DNA from: Cyanobacteria bacterium FACHB-DQ100
GTDB taxonomy: Bacteria; Cyanobacteriota; Cyanobacteriia; Leptolyngbyales; Leptolyngbyaceae
Direction: 5' to 3'
Assembly: GCA_014695195.1 (NCBI GenBank)
Contig: JACJNW010000039.1
Location: 124,001 to 188,000, forward strand
DNA length: 64,000 nt
Shown here piece after piece: positions 1 to 7,408 of the stretch. Position numbers and translations under genes: made by a program. The first letter of the stretch is position 1. Each line of letters opens with the position of its first letter. The notes under the pieces were generated by a model that made no database searches, was not told the DNA's origin, and saw only the letters and a program-made list of their open reading frames with translations.

Positions 1-415
1 TCGGATCAAAGGCTTCGTCACCACGGGTGAGCGCCGCCTGCGGATCGCACAAACCTTGACCGATTCGCGTGAGCGCATCGTTAAGCAAGCAGGTGATCAA
101 CTGTTCCAAAAGCGTCCTGATGTTGTTTCTCCTGGTGGAAACGCATACGGCGAAGAAATGACCGCTACCTGTCTGCGTGACTTGGACTACTACCTGCGTC
201 TCGTAACCTACGGAATCGTTGCAGGTGATGTAACCCCGATCGAAGAAATCGGTATCGTCGGCGTGAGAGAAATGTACAACTCCTTGGGAACTCCGATTCC
301 TGCGGTTGCAGAAGGCATTCGCGCTATGAAGAACGTGGCTGCTTCGTTGCTCTCCTCGGATGATGCTTCCGAAGCTGGCGCTTACTTCGACTATGTAATC
401 GGTGCAATGCAGTAA
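1..415 (+). CDS. apcA: Allophycocyanin alpha subunit, 5'-truncated by window edge
   Basis: Alpha subunit of allophycocyanin, the core phycobiliprotein of the phycobilisome, carrying one phycocyanobilin and passing light energy to the photosystems. The reading frame is open from base 2 and ends at a TAA at 413-415, giving 137 visible residues. The family is about 161 residues, so roughly 24 N-terminal residues lie outside the window. The bilin-binding cysteine is in the segment [11 protein letters not shown], which also has the usual aspartates of the chromophore pocket. Internal TTG codons are not the real start because the conserved GERRLRIAQ stretch lies upstream of them. apcB follows after 62 bases, the standard apcAB order. 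Confidence 0.97.
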   Translation, partial: RIKGFVTTGERRLRIAQTLTDSRERIVKQAGDQLFQKRPDVVSPGGNAYGEEMTATCLRDLDYYLRLVTYGIVAGDVTPIEEIGIVGVREMYNSLGTPIPAVAEGIRAMKNVAASLLSSDDASEAGAYFDYVIGAMQ

Positions 416-477
416 TTGCTGCCTTGATCGATTTCCTCCTTGTTTAACTAGACCACGCGACTTACGGAACTTTAACC

Positions 478-963
478 ATGCAAGACGCAATTACCTCGGT
501 AATCAATACTTCTGACGTTCAAGGTAAGTACCTTGACTCTTCATCCCTCGAAAAGCTCAAAGGCTACTTCCAAACGGGTGAACTGCGCGTTCGTGCAGCG
601 ACCACCATCTCGGCTAACGCAGCAGCGATCGTCAAAGAAGCTGTCGCTAAGTCCTTGTTGTACTCGGACATCACCCGCCCCGGTGGAAACATGTACACCA
701 CCCGTCGTTATGCTGCTTGCATCCGCGACCTCGACTACTACCTCCGCTATGCAACCTACGCAATGTTGGCTGGAGATCCTTCGATCCTCGATGAGCGCGT
801 GCTCAACGGATTGAAAGAAACCTACAACAGCTTGGGTGTACCCATTGCTGCTACCGTTCAATCGATCCAAGCTATGAAAGAAGTCACGGCTGGATTGGTT
901 GGTTCTGACGCTGGTAAAGAAATGGGCGTTTACTTCGACTACATCAGCTCTGGTTTGAGCTAA
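478..963 (+). CDS. apcB: Allophycocyanin beta subunit
   Basis: Beta subunit of allophycocyanin; with ApcA it forms the (alpha-beta)3 discs of the phycobilisome core. The 161 residues match the family's length. The phycocyanobilin attachment cysteine is in [12 protein letters not shown], and the N-terminal [10 protein letters not shown] is typical of ApcB. The gene follows apcA by 62 bases and is certainly cotranscribed with it. A 291-base spacer separates it from apcC, which fits the common cyanobacterial pattern where the linker transcript is made in different amounts from the subunit transcript, although no clear terminator was found in that spacer. Confidence 0.98.
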   Translation: MQDAITSVINTSDVQGKYLDSSSLEKLKGYFQTGELRVRAATTISANAAAIVKEAVAKSLLYSDITRPGGNMYTTRRYAACIRDLDYYLRYATYAMLAGDPSILDERVLNGLKETYNSLGVPIAATVQSIQAMKEVTAGLVGSDAGKEMGVYFDYISSGLS

Positions 964-1254
964 CTCGCGAAAGGTTGAGAATGGAGTGATCTTCGTTCTT
1001 TAGCTTTCGGACTGGTTTGGAAGTCTGGAGTGAGTATTAAGTTGTTGAGGCGTATTTAAGCTTTTACGATTTAATGTTGACTCTTGGCTTCCAACCTTTT
1101 AAACAGAGGTTTTGTGAAACCGGCGATCGTTCCAATGTGTTAAGCCGCTATTTTTAGCTGAATTGGCGATCGACTCTTTTTGAGATTTTTCTAAACTCAA
1201 CTCTTGCAAGGCACTTTTTTTGCTGCGCCTTTCTTCATCTTTAGGAGAGATCCC

Positions 1255-1458
1255 ATGAGAATGTTCAAGATTACCGCTTGTGTTCCGAGCCAAACTCGGA
1301 TTCGCACACAGCGCGAACTGCAAAATACGTTCTTTACCAAGCTTGTCCCTTACGAGAACTGGTTCAAAGAACAGCAACGCATCCAAAAAATGGGTGGAAA
1401 GATTGTGAAGGTGGAACTGGCTACGGGTAAACAGGGCATGAATACAGGTCTGGCGTAA
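1255..1458 (+). CDS. apcC: Allophycocyanin core linker (7.8 kDa)
   Basis: Small core linker polypeptide LC7.8 that caps the allophycocyanin cylinders. From ATG 1255 the product is 67 residues, the usual length, starting MRMFKITACVPS and ending in KQGMNTGLA. A longer frame begins at 1204, but the ATG at 1255 is preceded by AGGAGA at 1243-1248 with ideal spacing and matches the family N-terminus, so 1255 is chosen. It is a CpcD-like domain protein. It closes the apcABC operon and is followed directly by a strong intrinsic terminator. Confidence 0.96.
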   Translation: MRMFKITACVPSQTRIRTQRELQNTFFTKLVPYENWFKEQQRIQKMGGKIVKVELATGKQGMNTGLA

Positions 1459-1495
1459 GCGAGTTCTGAATGTTTGCTAACTCTGAGCATTAGCG

Positions 1496-1518
1496 GGAGG
1501 TTTTAGACCTCCTTTTTT
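1496..1518 (+). terminator. Rho-independent terminator of the apc operon
   Basis: GGAGGT (1496-1501) pairs with ACCTCC (1507-1512) across a 5-base loop, followed at once by six T residues (1513-1518). It lies 38 bases after the apcC stop. Confidence 0.9.
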
Positions 1519-1590
1519 GTTGGTTGATCATAAGGTCATTTTCTACATTAATTGGAAGATCAAAGCAGAAATGTATACCCGCAATGGCTT

Positions 1591-2124
1591 ATGTCTACGA
1601 GTGACACAATAGCTGCTCTAGCTCTACTATTTTTCTTTAACTGTATCTGTGCTTACCCTGTATTTCCAGTTTCTACGAAGACGCGAGTAGTAAAGCTTAC
1701 TTTACTTAATTGGTTTTCAGAAAGTAATTCAAGTAGCGAAACAGTCTTGGTTCTACATTTAGCTTTTGCAAACTTGGGCAATCAGCCCAGTGTTTTGTTA
1801 AATGTTGGATTAGCCTTTGAAGGTAGCAGGAAGAACCGTGTACTACTTCCAGAGCAAGAAAATGAACGTAAACCGATGCTCTTGAAGCCTTCAGACATTC
1901 AGCCAGAAACCTATAAATTTGTGTGCCCAGAAAGTCTTTTTTCATTTGTTCTAGATCAGGATTCGAGGCGGCAGGAAATTAGACCGATTATCCGTTTTGA
2001 AATTCTTGATTCTACTGGAAAACACCATGAGAGAAACTTGTATGGTTGTATTGTTAAAGTTGAAAACTTCAAAGTGTGTGGTACATCATATTCACGATAT
2101 GCACAAGTAACATTACACTCGTAA
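1591..2124 (+). CDS. Hypothetical protein with hydrophobic N-terminus
   Basis: Not recognised. From ATG 1591 the product is 177 residues; a TTG 39 bases upstream is an alternative start. Residues about 7-22 (AALALLFFFNCICAYPVF) form a hydrophobic stretch that could be a signal peptide or membrane anchor. The remainder is polar and rich in predicted beta-forming segments, which suggests a small exported or membrane-tethered domain, but no catalytic motif is visible. Base composition is visibly more AT-rich than the flanking apc genes, and the neighbouring frames are small or broken, so this may be part of an acquired patch. Confidence 0.5.
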   Translation: MSTSDTIAALALLFFFNCICAYPVFPVSTKTRVVKLTLLNWFSESNSSSETVLVLHLAFANLGNQPSVLLNVGLAFEGSRKNRVLLPEQENERKPMLLKPSDIQPETYKFVCPESLFSFVLDQDSRRQEIRPIIRFEILDSTGKHHERNLYGCIVKVENFKVCGTSYSRYAQVTLHS

Positions 2125-2372
2125 GCCTACTAGAGAATAATTGTGGCACGATTACCAAAATACAGCTTTATGGAAGCAAAACAGAACAACTTTCTCGCAC
2201 TGATGCCGAAGCAATTTTAAAGCGTCTACCAGAGCGAATCCGATCGGCTCTGATCGCGCCATCGGAAGAAATTAGGTTTCCGATCAAAGCAGTGCTTGAG
2301 ATGGCGATCGCAAGTTTTTTAGACTTGGAGGCGTTAGGTTTTGCAGATTGCAAGCCGGGGCACGGTCAGTAA
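2076..2372 (+). CDS. Small conserved cyanobacterial protein, start uncertain
   Basis: The C-terminal part, from about residue 30 (YGSKTEQLSRTDAEAILKR) to the end (LGFADCKPGHGQ), reads like a small conserved cyanobacterial protein of unknown function. The N-terminal 25 residues overlap the preceding gene and look like read-in rather than protein. The conserved part would be expected to begin near base 2151, where the codon in phase is ATT (ITKIQLYGS) and not ATG, so the normal start may have been lost or an ATT start used. An HIP1 site at about 2303 lies inside the gene. Function unknown. Confidence 0.5.
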   Translation: MWYIIFTICTSNITLVSLLENNCGTITKIQLYGSKTEQLSRTDAEAILKRLPERIRSALIAPSEEIRFPIKAVLEMAIASFLDLEALGFADCKPGHGQ

Positions 2373-2450
2373 GTCATTATCTAAGCATGAATCACCATAC
2401 TGCTTGAAAACAATCCGTACAATAAAGGGGCGTTCTCTTTCTCATCAACT

Positions 2451-2645
2451 ATGAAGCGGATTGTTTTGATTGTGGGGTTTGAGTTGCTTAATGCGGGATT
2501 GTATGGGCAGGTGGCGGACTTGGCTCAGGCGCGGTGTCCGGAGTTGGACGTGCGGGTGTTTAGTGATCGTTCTAGATTCAATAGCAAAGTCGAAGACGTT
2601 GAAGTGTTGAGCGTTGAAAAGCGCTATTTGTTAAGCTATGTTTAG
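2451..2645 (+). pseudogene. Truncated N-terminal fragment of a BchH/CobN-like chelatase subunit
   Basis: The first 40 or so residues (MKRIVLIVGFELLNAGLYGQ, then VADLAQARCPELDVRVFSD) closely resemble the N-terminus of the large cyanobacterial magnesium/cobalt chelatase H-type subunit. That protein normally exceeds 1,200 residues. Here the similarity stops after FSDRS, the remaining 20 residues look unrelated, and a stop follows at residue 65. I read this as a 5' gene fragment left by a deletion or recombination event. The alternative is a genuine 64-residue protein, which seems less likely. Identification is from memory of the family. Confidence 0.5.
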
Positions 2646-2666
2646 ATCGATCGCAAAATTGCTTCT

Positions 2667-2831
2667 ATGACGAGCGAACTTCAACCCGAAAAGAACGAGC
2701 CACAAATCACGACTGAAGCAGAAACTGAGCAAGTATCCGAAAGCGATACGCTGCTCTGCCCCCACTGTAAACGCACGGCGACAAATGGAATTAAGTGCCA
2801 GGGAATCTGTGTCGCTGATAGTGATTATTAG
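2667..2831 (+). CDS. 54-residue four-cysteine (zinc-ribbon-like) small protein
   Basis: A short gene from ATG 2667 to TAG 2829-2831. The first 27 residues are acidic and polar. The rest carries CPHC (Cys31, Cys34) followed by C44 and C48 in TNGIKCQGICVADSDY, a pattern suited to binding one zinc ion. Similar tails occur in small hypothetical proteins of cyanobacteria, so this is probably a real conserved gene despite its size. The function is unknown. It follows the chelatase fragment by 21 bases on the same strand. Confidence 0.55.
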   Translation: MTSELQPEKNEPQITTEAETEQVSESDTLLCPHCKRTATNGIKCQGICVADSDY

Positions 2832-3148
2832 ACCGAGCTGTAAAGCGTGCTTCGGGCTGTTTGAGCCTTCCTCAACATGGCTAAAGCCTAATTTCTATTA
2901 AGACAGAAGCTTCTCGTTATTATCAGAAACTAATAGGCTTATTCAACTAACTTAACATTCTTTTTAAGCTCATCCATCTTAAAGAAGATGAGGGCGAGAT
3001 CGCCATATTCATATGATTTAGAACGCTGGAACTTCTACAGAGATGCTTAGTTTTAGCGTTTGATTTCTGTTCAAATTTTGCCCAATTCACCATTTACTCA
3101 ACGCAATACGATCGCGAATTCAAACCGCGATCGCAGGGTAATTCGCCT
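2832..3148. other. Intergenic region before the sugar importer
   Basis: 317 bases without a convincing gene. It contains an inverted repeat AAGCCTA (2884-2890) / TAGGCTT (2934-2940), which could form a weak hairpin, and an HIP1 site at about 3128. The promoter of the importer operon presumably lies here, but no clear -35/-10 pair was identified. Confidence 0.5.
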
Positions 3149-4459
3149 ATGCAACTCCTACAAGAATATCGCTATAAATTCGTGCAATATTGGCGACGAT
3201 CGCTCACATTTCGCATCGTTAGCTCCTTTGTTGCATTCGCCTTAACTGCGCTGCTGGTTGTTCTTCCTCTAAGAGCGCAGCAGCCTGTTATATTGTCAAT
3301 CTTGATTCCCGCTCCAGATGTGAAGCCGTTTCCACCTCTAATTGCAGAGTTTGAGCGGCAAAACCCAGGCATTAAGATCAATATTGTTGAAGGCCCGAAC
3401 TCTTCTAATTTAGTTGAGGATCTCTATTCCTCTGCATTCTTGCTTGGTGACTCGCCTTATGATCTCCTTAACATGGATATCACTTGGGTTCCCAAGTTCG
3501 CCGCAGCAGGATGGCTGCAAGATATGTCCGACATCTTGCCAGAGCCAGAGCTAGGAAAGTTCCTCAAGGGGGACATCGAAGGTGGACGGTATAAAGGTAA
3601 GCTTTATCGCTTGCCCTACCGGACGGATGTGGGAATGCTTTACTACCGATCGGACTTACTCCAGCAAGCCGGATTAAAGCCGCCGGAAACGTTCCAAGAT
3701 TTGATGCAAGCCTCGAAGGCGGTTCAATCGAAAGATGCAGCGCAGTGGGGCTATGTGTGGCAGGGTCGGCAGTATGAAGGACTATCGGCGATGTTCATCG
3801 AAGTTCTGCAAGGAAATGGGGGGTTTTGGATCAATCCTCAGACCAATGAAGTGGGACTCGATCGACCTGAAGCGATCGACACGGTGAAATTCCTGGTCAG
3901 CACAATCCAACAAGGGGTTTCACCGCCAGGAGTCAACACTTACATCGAAGAAGATGCACGACGGTTATTCCAAAATGGCAACACGCTATTTATGCGCAAT
4001 TGGCCCTACGCTTGGGATTTGCTGAACGGCAAAGATTCTCCGGTACGCGGCAAAGTTGGTATTAAGCCAATGATTCACGCGCCAGATGCACGCAGTGGAG
4101 CGTGCCAAGGCGGCTGGGGACTGGGAATTTCCAGCACCACCCGACACCCTCAAGAAGCCCGGAAAGCAGTGCAATTCTTCACCAGCCCAGAAGCTCAGAA
4201 GCAATTAGCGATCGCAGGTGCCTACTTACCGACGCGGCGTGAACTGTACAACGATCGAGAACTGCTTCAGCGCTACGAATACTTTCCAATGATTCTGAAA
4301 GTTCTGGAAAACCCGGCATTGCGTCCCCCGATCGCGCAATATGCCCAAACCTCAGACATTTTGCAACGCTACTTGAATGCAGCGCTGTCTCGGCAAATTT
4401 CACCCGAAGAAGCGATGCAATCGGCAGCACGAGAAACGCGATCGCTGTTAGGAGCTTAG
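3149..4459 (+). CDS. Carbohydrate ABC transporter, extracellular substrate-binding protein
   Basis: Family 1 extracellular solute-binding protein of a carbohydrate importer; it captures the sugar in the periplasm and delivers it to the two permeases encoded next. It is 436 residues. Residues about 22-41 are a hydrophobic export signal following a basic N-terminus, with a likely cleavage near RAQQ. The body has typical SBP features such as EFERQNPGIKINIV and YRLPYRTDVGMLYYRSDLL. The permease gene starts 3 bases after its stop. Gene order (binding protein, two permeases, ATPase) resembles the cyanobacterial GgtB-GgtC-GgtD/GgtA compatible-solute system, but substrate (glucosylglycerol, trehalose, sucrose or other) cannot be fixed from sequence. 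Confidence 0.9.
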   Translation: MQLLQEYRYKFVQYWRRSLTFRIVSSFVAFALTALLVVLPLRAQQPVILSILIPAPDVKPFPPLIAEFERQNPGIKINIVEGPNSSNLVEDLYSSAFLLGDSPYDLLNMDITWVPKFAAAGWLQDMSDILPEPELGKFLKGDIEGGRYKGKLYRLPYRTDVGMLYYRSDLLQQAGLKPPETFQDLMQASKAVQSKDAAQWGYVWQGRQYEGLSAMFIEVLQGNGGFWINPQTNEVGLDRPEAIDTVKFLVSTIQQGVSPPGVNTYIEEDARRLFQNGNTLFMRNWPYAWDLLNGKDSPVRGKVGIKPMIHAPDARSGACQGGWGLGISSTTRHPQEARKAVQFFTSPEAQKQLAIAGAYLPTRRELYNDRELLQRYEYFPMILKVLENPALRPPIAQYAQTSDILQRYLNAALSRQISPEEAMQSAARETRSLLGA

Positions 4460-4462
4460 CCG

Positions 4463-5368
4463 ATGAAAGACATCATTCGAGAACGAGAACGCCGCGCAGG
4501 GTGGTTCCTCACAATTCCCGCATTGGTCATCCTGGCGCTGGTGTTTGCTTACCCAATTTTGAGAGCGTTCTGGCAAAGTTTGTTCGCAATTAACTTGGGA
4601 ACTCAACTTAATCCACAGTTCGCAGGACTTTCTAACTTTGGTCGAATGGCGCAAGATGGGCGGTTTTGGCGCACGATGCTGAATTCAACCGTCTTTACGT
4701 TTGCCTCTGTATTCCTCGAATTGATTTTGGGGATGGGGATTGCCTTGGTGCTGAACCAGAAGTTTCGGGGACGGGGGACAGTTAGAACGATCGCGATTCT
4801 CCCTTGGGCATTGCCGACTGCGCTGATTGCACTGGGCTGGACTTGGATTTTTAACGACCAGTACGGCATTGTGAATGATATTCTGCTGCGCTTGGGACTT
4901 GTGAAAACGGGTGTGAACTGGCTCGGCGATCCAACCTTAGCCATGATTGCCGTGATTCTGGCAGATGTGTGGAAAACGACTCCGTTTATCAGCATCTTAT
5001 TATTAGCTGGATTACAGTCGATTTCAAATGATTTGTACGAAGCGCAAGCGATCGACGGAGCCAGCCCCTGGCAAAGCTTCCGGCAGATCACTCTGCCGCT
5101 ATTGATGCCGCAAGTTGTAATCGCGTTGTTATTCCGACTTGCACAATCGTTTGGCATCTTCGACTTGATCAGCGTGATGACTGGTGGTGGCCCAGGAGGT
5201 GCAACCGAAACTGTGTCGCTTTACATTTACTCAACTGTAATGCGGTATTTGGATTTCGGTTACGGTGCAGCGCTGGTGGTTGTGACGTTCTTACTGTTGG
5301 TGTTAGCCGTCGCGATCGCGTCGTACTTCCTCACTCGATCTAGAGCCAAAGCCGCAGGAGAAATCTAA
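4463..5368 (+). CDS. Sugar ABC transporter permease (MalF-like)
   Basis: Inner-membrane permease of the binding-protein-dependent carbohydrate importer. The 301 residues contain about six hydrophobic helices and the cytoplasmic EAA loop at about residues 193-215 (EAQAIDGASPWQSFRQI), which docks onto the ATPase. It is the first of the two permeases and pairs with the product of the next gene. It starts 3 bases after the binding-protein gene and ends 2 bases before the next start, so translation is likely coupled across the operon. Confidence 0.93.
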   Translation: MKDIIRERERRAGWFLTIPALVILALVFAYPILRAFWQSLFAINLGTQLNPQFAGLSNFGRMAQDGRFWRTMLNSTVFTFASVFLELILGMGIALVLNQKFRGRGTVRTIAILPWALPTALIALGWTWIFNDQYGIVNDILLRLGLVKTGVNWLGDPTLAMIAVILADVWKTTPFISILLLAGLQSISNDLYEAQAIDGASPWQSFRQITLPLLMPQVVIALLFRLAQSFGIFDLISVMTGGGPGGATETVSLYIYSTVMRYLDFGYGAALVVVTFLLLVLAVAIASYFLTRSRAKAAGEI

Positions 5369-5370
5369 CT

Positions 5371-6252
5371 ATGACCACTGTATTTCCAGAATCCGTTGAT
5401 CGTAGAGCGCCAAGCGGTGGAGCGAAGATTGGTCGCAAAATTATCTTGCCGATCGCGGTCGCGTTCACCGTTATCTTCTGCCTCGCCCCAATTTTGTGGC
5501 AGTTGTTGACTTCAGTGAAGGTCAACGCTGATATTGCGGCAATTCCGAACGTCTACTTTCCCACACGCTACACCCTGGATCACTATCGCGAACTGTTCCA
5601 GCGTCGCCCGTTTTTGAACTATATCTTCAATAGCGCGATCGTTTCTTTTGCTTCAACGATTTTGGCATTGGGCGTGGGTGCGCCTGCGGCTTATGCGTTG
5701 GCACGATTGAAGCTCCAGGGAGAACGTTGGATTCTCGCAACCATTTTGATTGTGACATTGTTTCCACCAATTCTATTGTTCTTTGGATTGTTAGAAATCG
5801 TTCGCTATCTCAACCTCGGTAATAACTATCTCGCGCTGATCATTCCTTACACTGCGATCAATTTACCGTTAACCATCTTGGTGATGCGGAGTTTCTTTCA
5901 GCAATTACCGAAAGATCTCGAAGATGCGGCCAGAGTTGATGGCTATAGCACTCCTCGAATGCTGCTCGAAGTGGTCTTACCGATGACAATTCCAGCATTG
6001 GTTACAACTGGAATTCTCACCTTCATTTCTGCGTGGAACGAATTCATCTTTGCGTTGACGTTTATCACTCGCGAAGACATGAAAACCGTTCCGGTTGCAG
6101 GTGCTCAACTCGGTGGTGCTTCCCCGTTTGAAATTCCGTTTGGCCCGATCGCAGCGGCTACGGTTCTCGGTACGATTCCGCTCGTGCTATTGGTGCTGTT
6201 CTTCCAGCGCCGCATTGTTCAAGGTCTGACTGCTGGAGCCGTTAAAGGATAA
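5371..6252 (+). CDS. Sugar ABC transporter permease (MalG-like)
   Basis: Second permease of the importer, 293 residues, with six predicted membrane helices and an EAA loop at about residues 188-212 (LEDAARVDGYSTPRMLLE). The conserved loop ending WNEFIFALTF is typical of MalG-type subunits. It forms the heterodimeric channel with the preceding permease. The ATPase gene follows 20 bases downstream. Confidence 0.93.
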   Translation: MTTVFPESVDRRAPSGGAKIGRKIILPIAVAFTVIFCLAPILWQLLTSVKVNADIAAIPNVYFPTRYTLDHYRELFQRRPFLNYIFNSAIVSFASTILALGVGAPAAYALARLKLQGERWILATILIVTLFPPILLFFGLLEIVRYLNLGNNYLALIIPYTAINLPLTILVMRSFFQQLPKDLEDAARVDGYSTPRMLLEVVLPMTIPALVTTGILTFISAWNEFIFALTFITREDMKTVPVAGAQLGGASPFEIPFGPIAAATVLGTIPLVLLVLFFQRRIVQGLTAGAVKG

Positions 6253-6272
6253 CTCTTATCACATCAAACATC

Positions 6273-7373
6273 ATGACTAAAAATCTACAACTCATTGATT
6301 TGAGAAAGGCTTACACTCCCAAGGTTGTTCCGGTCAAAAACATCAGTTTAGAAGTGAATCAAGGTGAATTTCTCACGCTGTTAGGCCCATCAGGCTGCGG
6401 GAAATCTACAATTTTGCGGCTGATTGCAGGACTCGAACAGCCCACCAGCGGACGAGTGATGATCAATGGTCACGATGTCAGCCGCTTGAGTCCGGGCGAT
6501 CGCAACATTGCAATGGTGTTTCAAAGCTATGCGCTGTATCCCCATATGTCGGTTTACGAGAACATTGCATCTGGGCTAAAACTGCGAAAAACGCCCCACG
6601 CTGAAGTCAAAGAGCGCATTCGGGAAGTTGCAGATTTTCTAGGCTTGCATGAATTAATGGATCGTAAACCCGGACAGTTATCTGGAGGTCAACGGCAACG
6701 GGTAGCAGTGGCGCGAACCTTAGTTCGTCGTCCTGATTTGTTCTTGCTGGATGAACCCCTCAGTAACTTAGATGCACTGTTGCGGGAACATGTCCGGGCA
6801 GAACTGAAACAACTCTTCGGATCGCAAAATGCGCCGATCGTTTATGTGACGCACGACCAAACCGAAGCGATGACGCTTTCGACTAAAGTTGCCGTGCTGA
6901 ACAATGGCTATCTGCAACAGTTCGATCGACCCGATGTAATTTACAGTCATCCTGCCAACGAATTTGTGGCAGGCTTTATTGGTAGTCCGCAAATGAACTT
7001 CTTGCGAGTTCCTTGCGACAATGGCAGCGCACTCGTTGGCAATACTCGGATTCCTACACCCCGTGGATATGCAGCGCGAGAAGTGGTGCTGGGCATTCGT
7101 CCGGAGCATGTACACCTGGCTCAAGGTCAAAATGAACCCGTTCTTAACGGCGAAGTCTTTCTGACTGAGAACCTAGGAATGCACGACTTAGTGAGTTGCC
7201 ACCTTCAGAGTGCGTCTGGTGAACCAATGAAGGTTCGGGCAATTCTGCCGGTGCATTCTGGGTTCAGCAATGGTAGCACTGTGCGATTGGCGTTCCCAGT
7301 TGAGCATATTCACTGGTTTGATGCCACCACAGGCGATCGTGTTTCTAGTAGCGAATCACGAGTCGCGGCATAG
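6273..7373 (+). CDS. Sugar ABC transporter ATP-binding protein (UgpC/MalK family)
   Basis: ATPase that powers the importer. In 366 residues it shows the Walker A motif GPSGCGKST (38-46), the ABC signature LSGGQ (136-140), Walker B LFLLDEP (156-162) and a switch histidine in VTHDQTEAM. Beyond residue 240 lies an MalK-type TOBE/OB regulatory domain containing GIRPEHVHL. It is the last gene of the four-gene operon; in some cyanobacteria the corresponding ATPase is encoded elsewhere and shared, so its presence here suggests a self-contained transporter. The next gene is convergent. Confidence 0.94.
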   Translation: MTKNLQLIDLRKAYTPKVVPVKNISLEVNQGEFLTLLGPSGCGKSTILRLIAGLEQPTSGRVMINGHDVSRLSPGDRNIAMVFQSYALYPHMSVYENIASGLKLRKTPHAEVKERIREVADFLGLHELMDRKPGQLSGGQRQRVAVARTLVRRPDLFLLDEPLSNLDALLREHVRAELKQLFGSQNAPIVYVTHDQTEAMTLSTKVAVLNNGYLQQFDRPDVIYSHPANEFVAGFIGSPQMNFLRVPCDNGSALVGNTRIPTPRGYAAREVVLGIRPEHVHLAQGQNEPVLNGEVFLTENLGMHDLVSCHLQSASGEPMKVRAILPVHSGFSNGSTVRLAFPVEHIHWFDATTGDRVSSSESRVAA

Positions 7374-7408
7374 TTACGCATCGTTACGCATCATTACAAG
7401 AGGTGCGA

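Noticed and set aside
1093-1111. AACCT ... AGGTT hairpin between apcB and apcC
   Set aside because: Only five base pairs and no T tract; too weak to be called an attenuator.
4603-5157. 184-codon minus-strand frame inside the first permease gene
   Set aside because: Antisense shadow of a clearly recognised permease; no ribosome site and no protein-like pattern.
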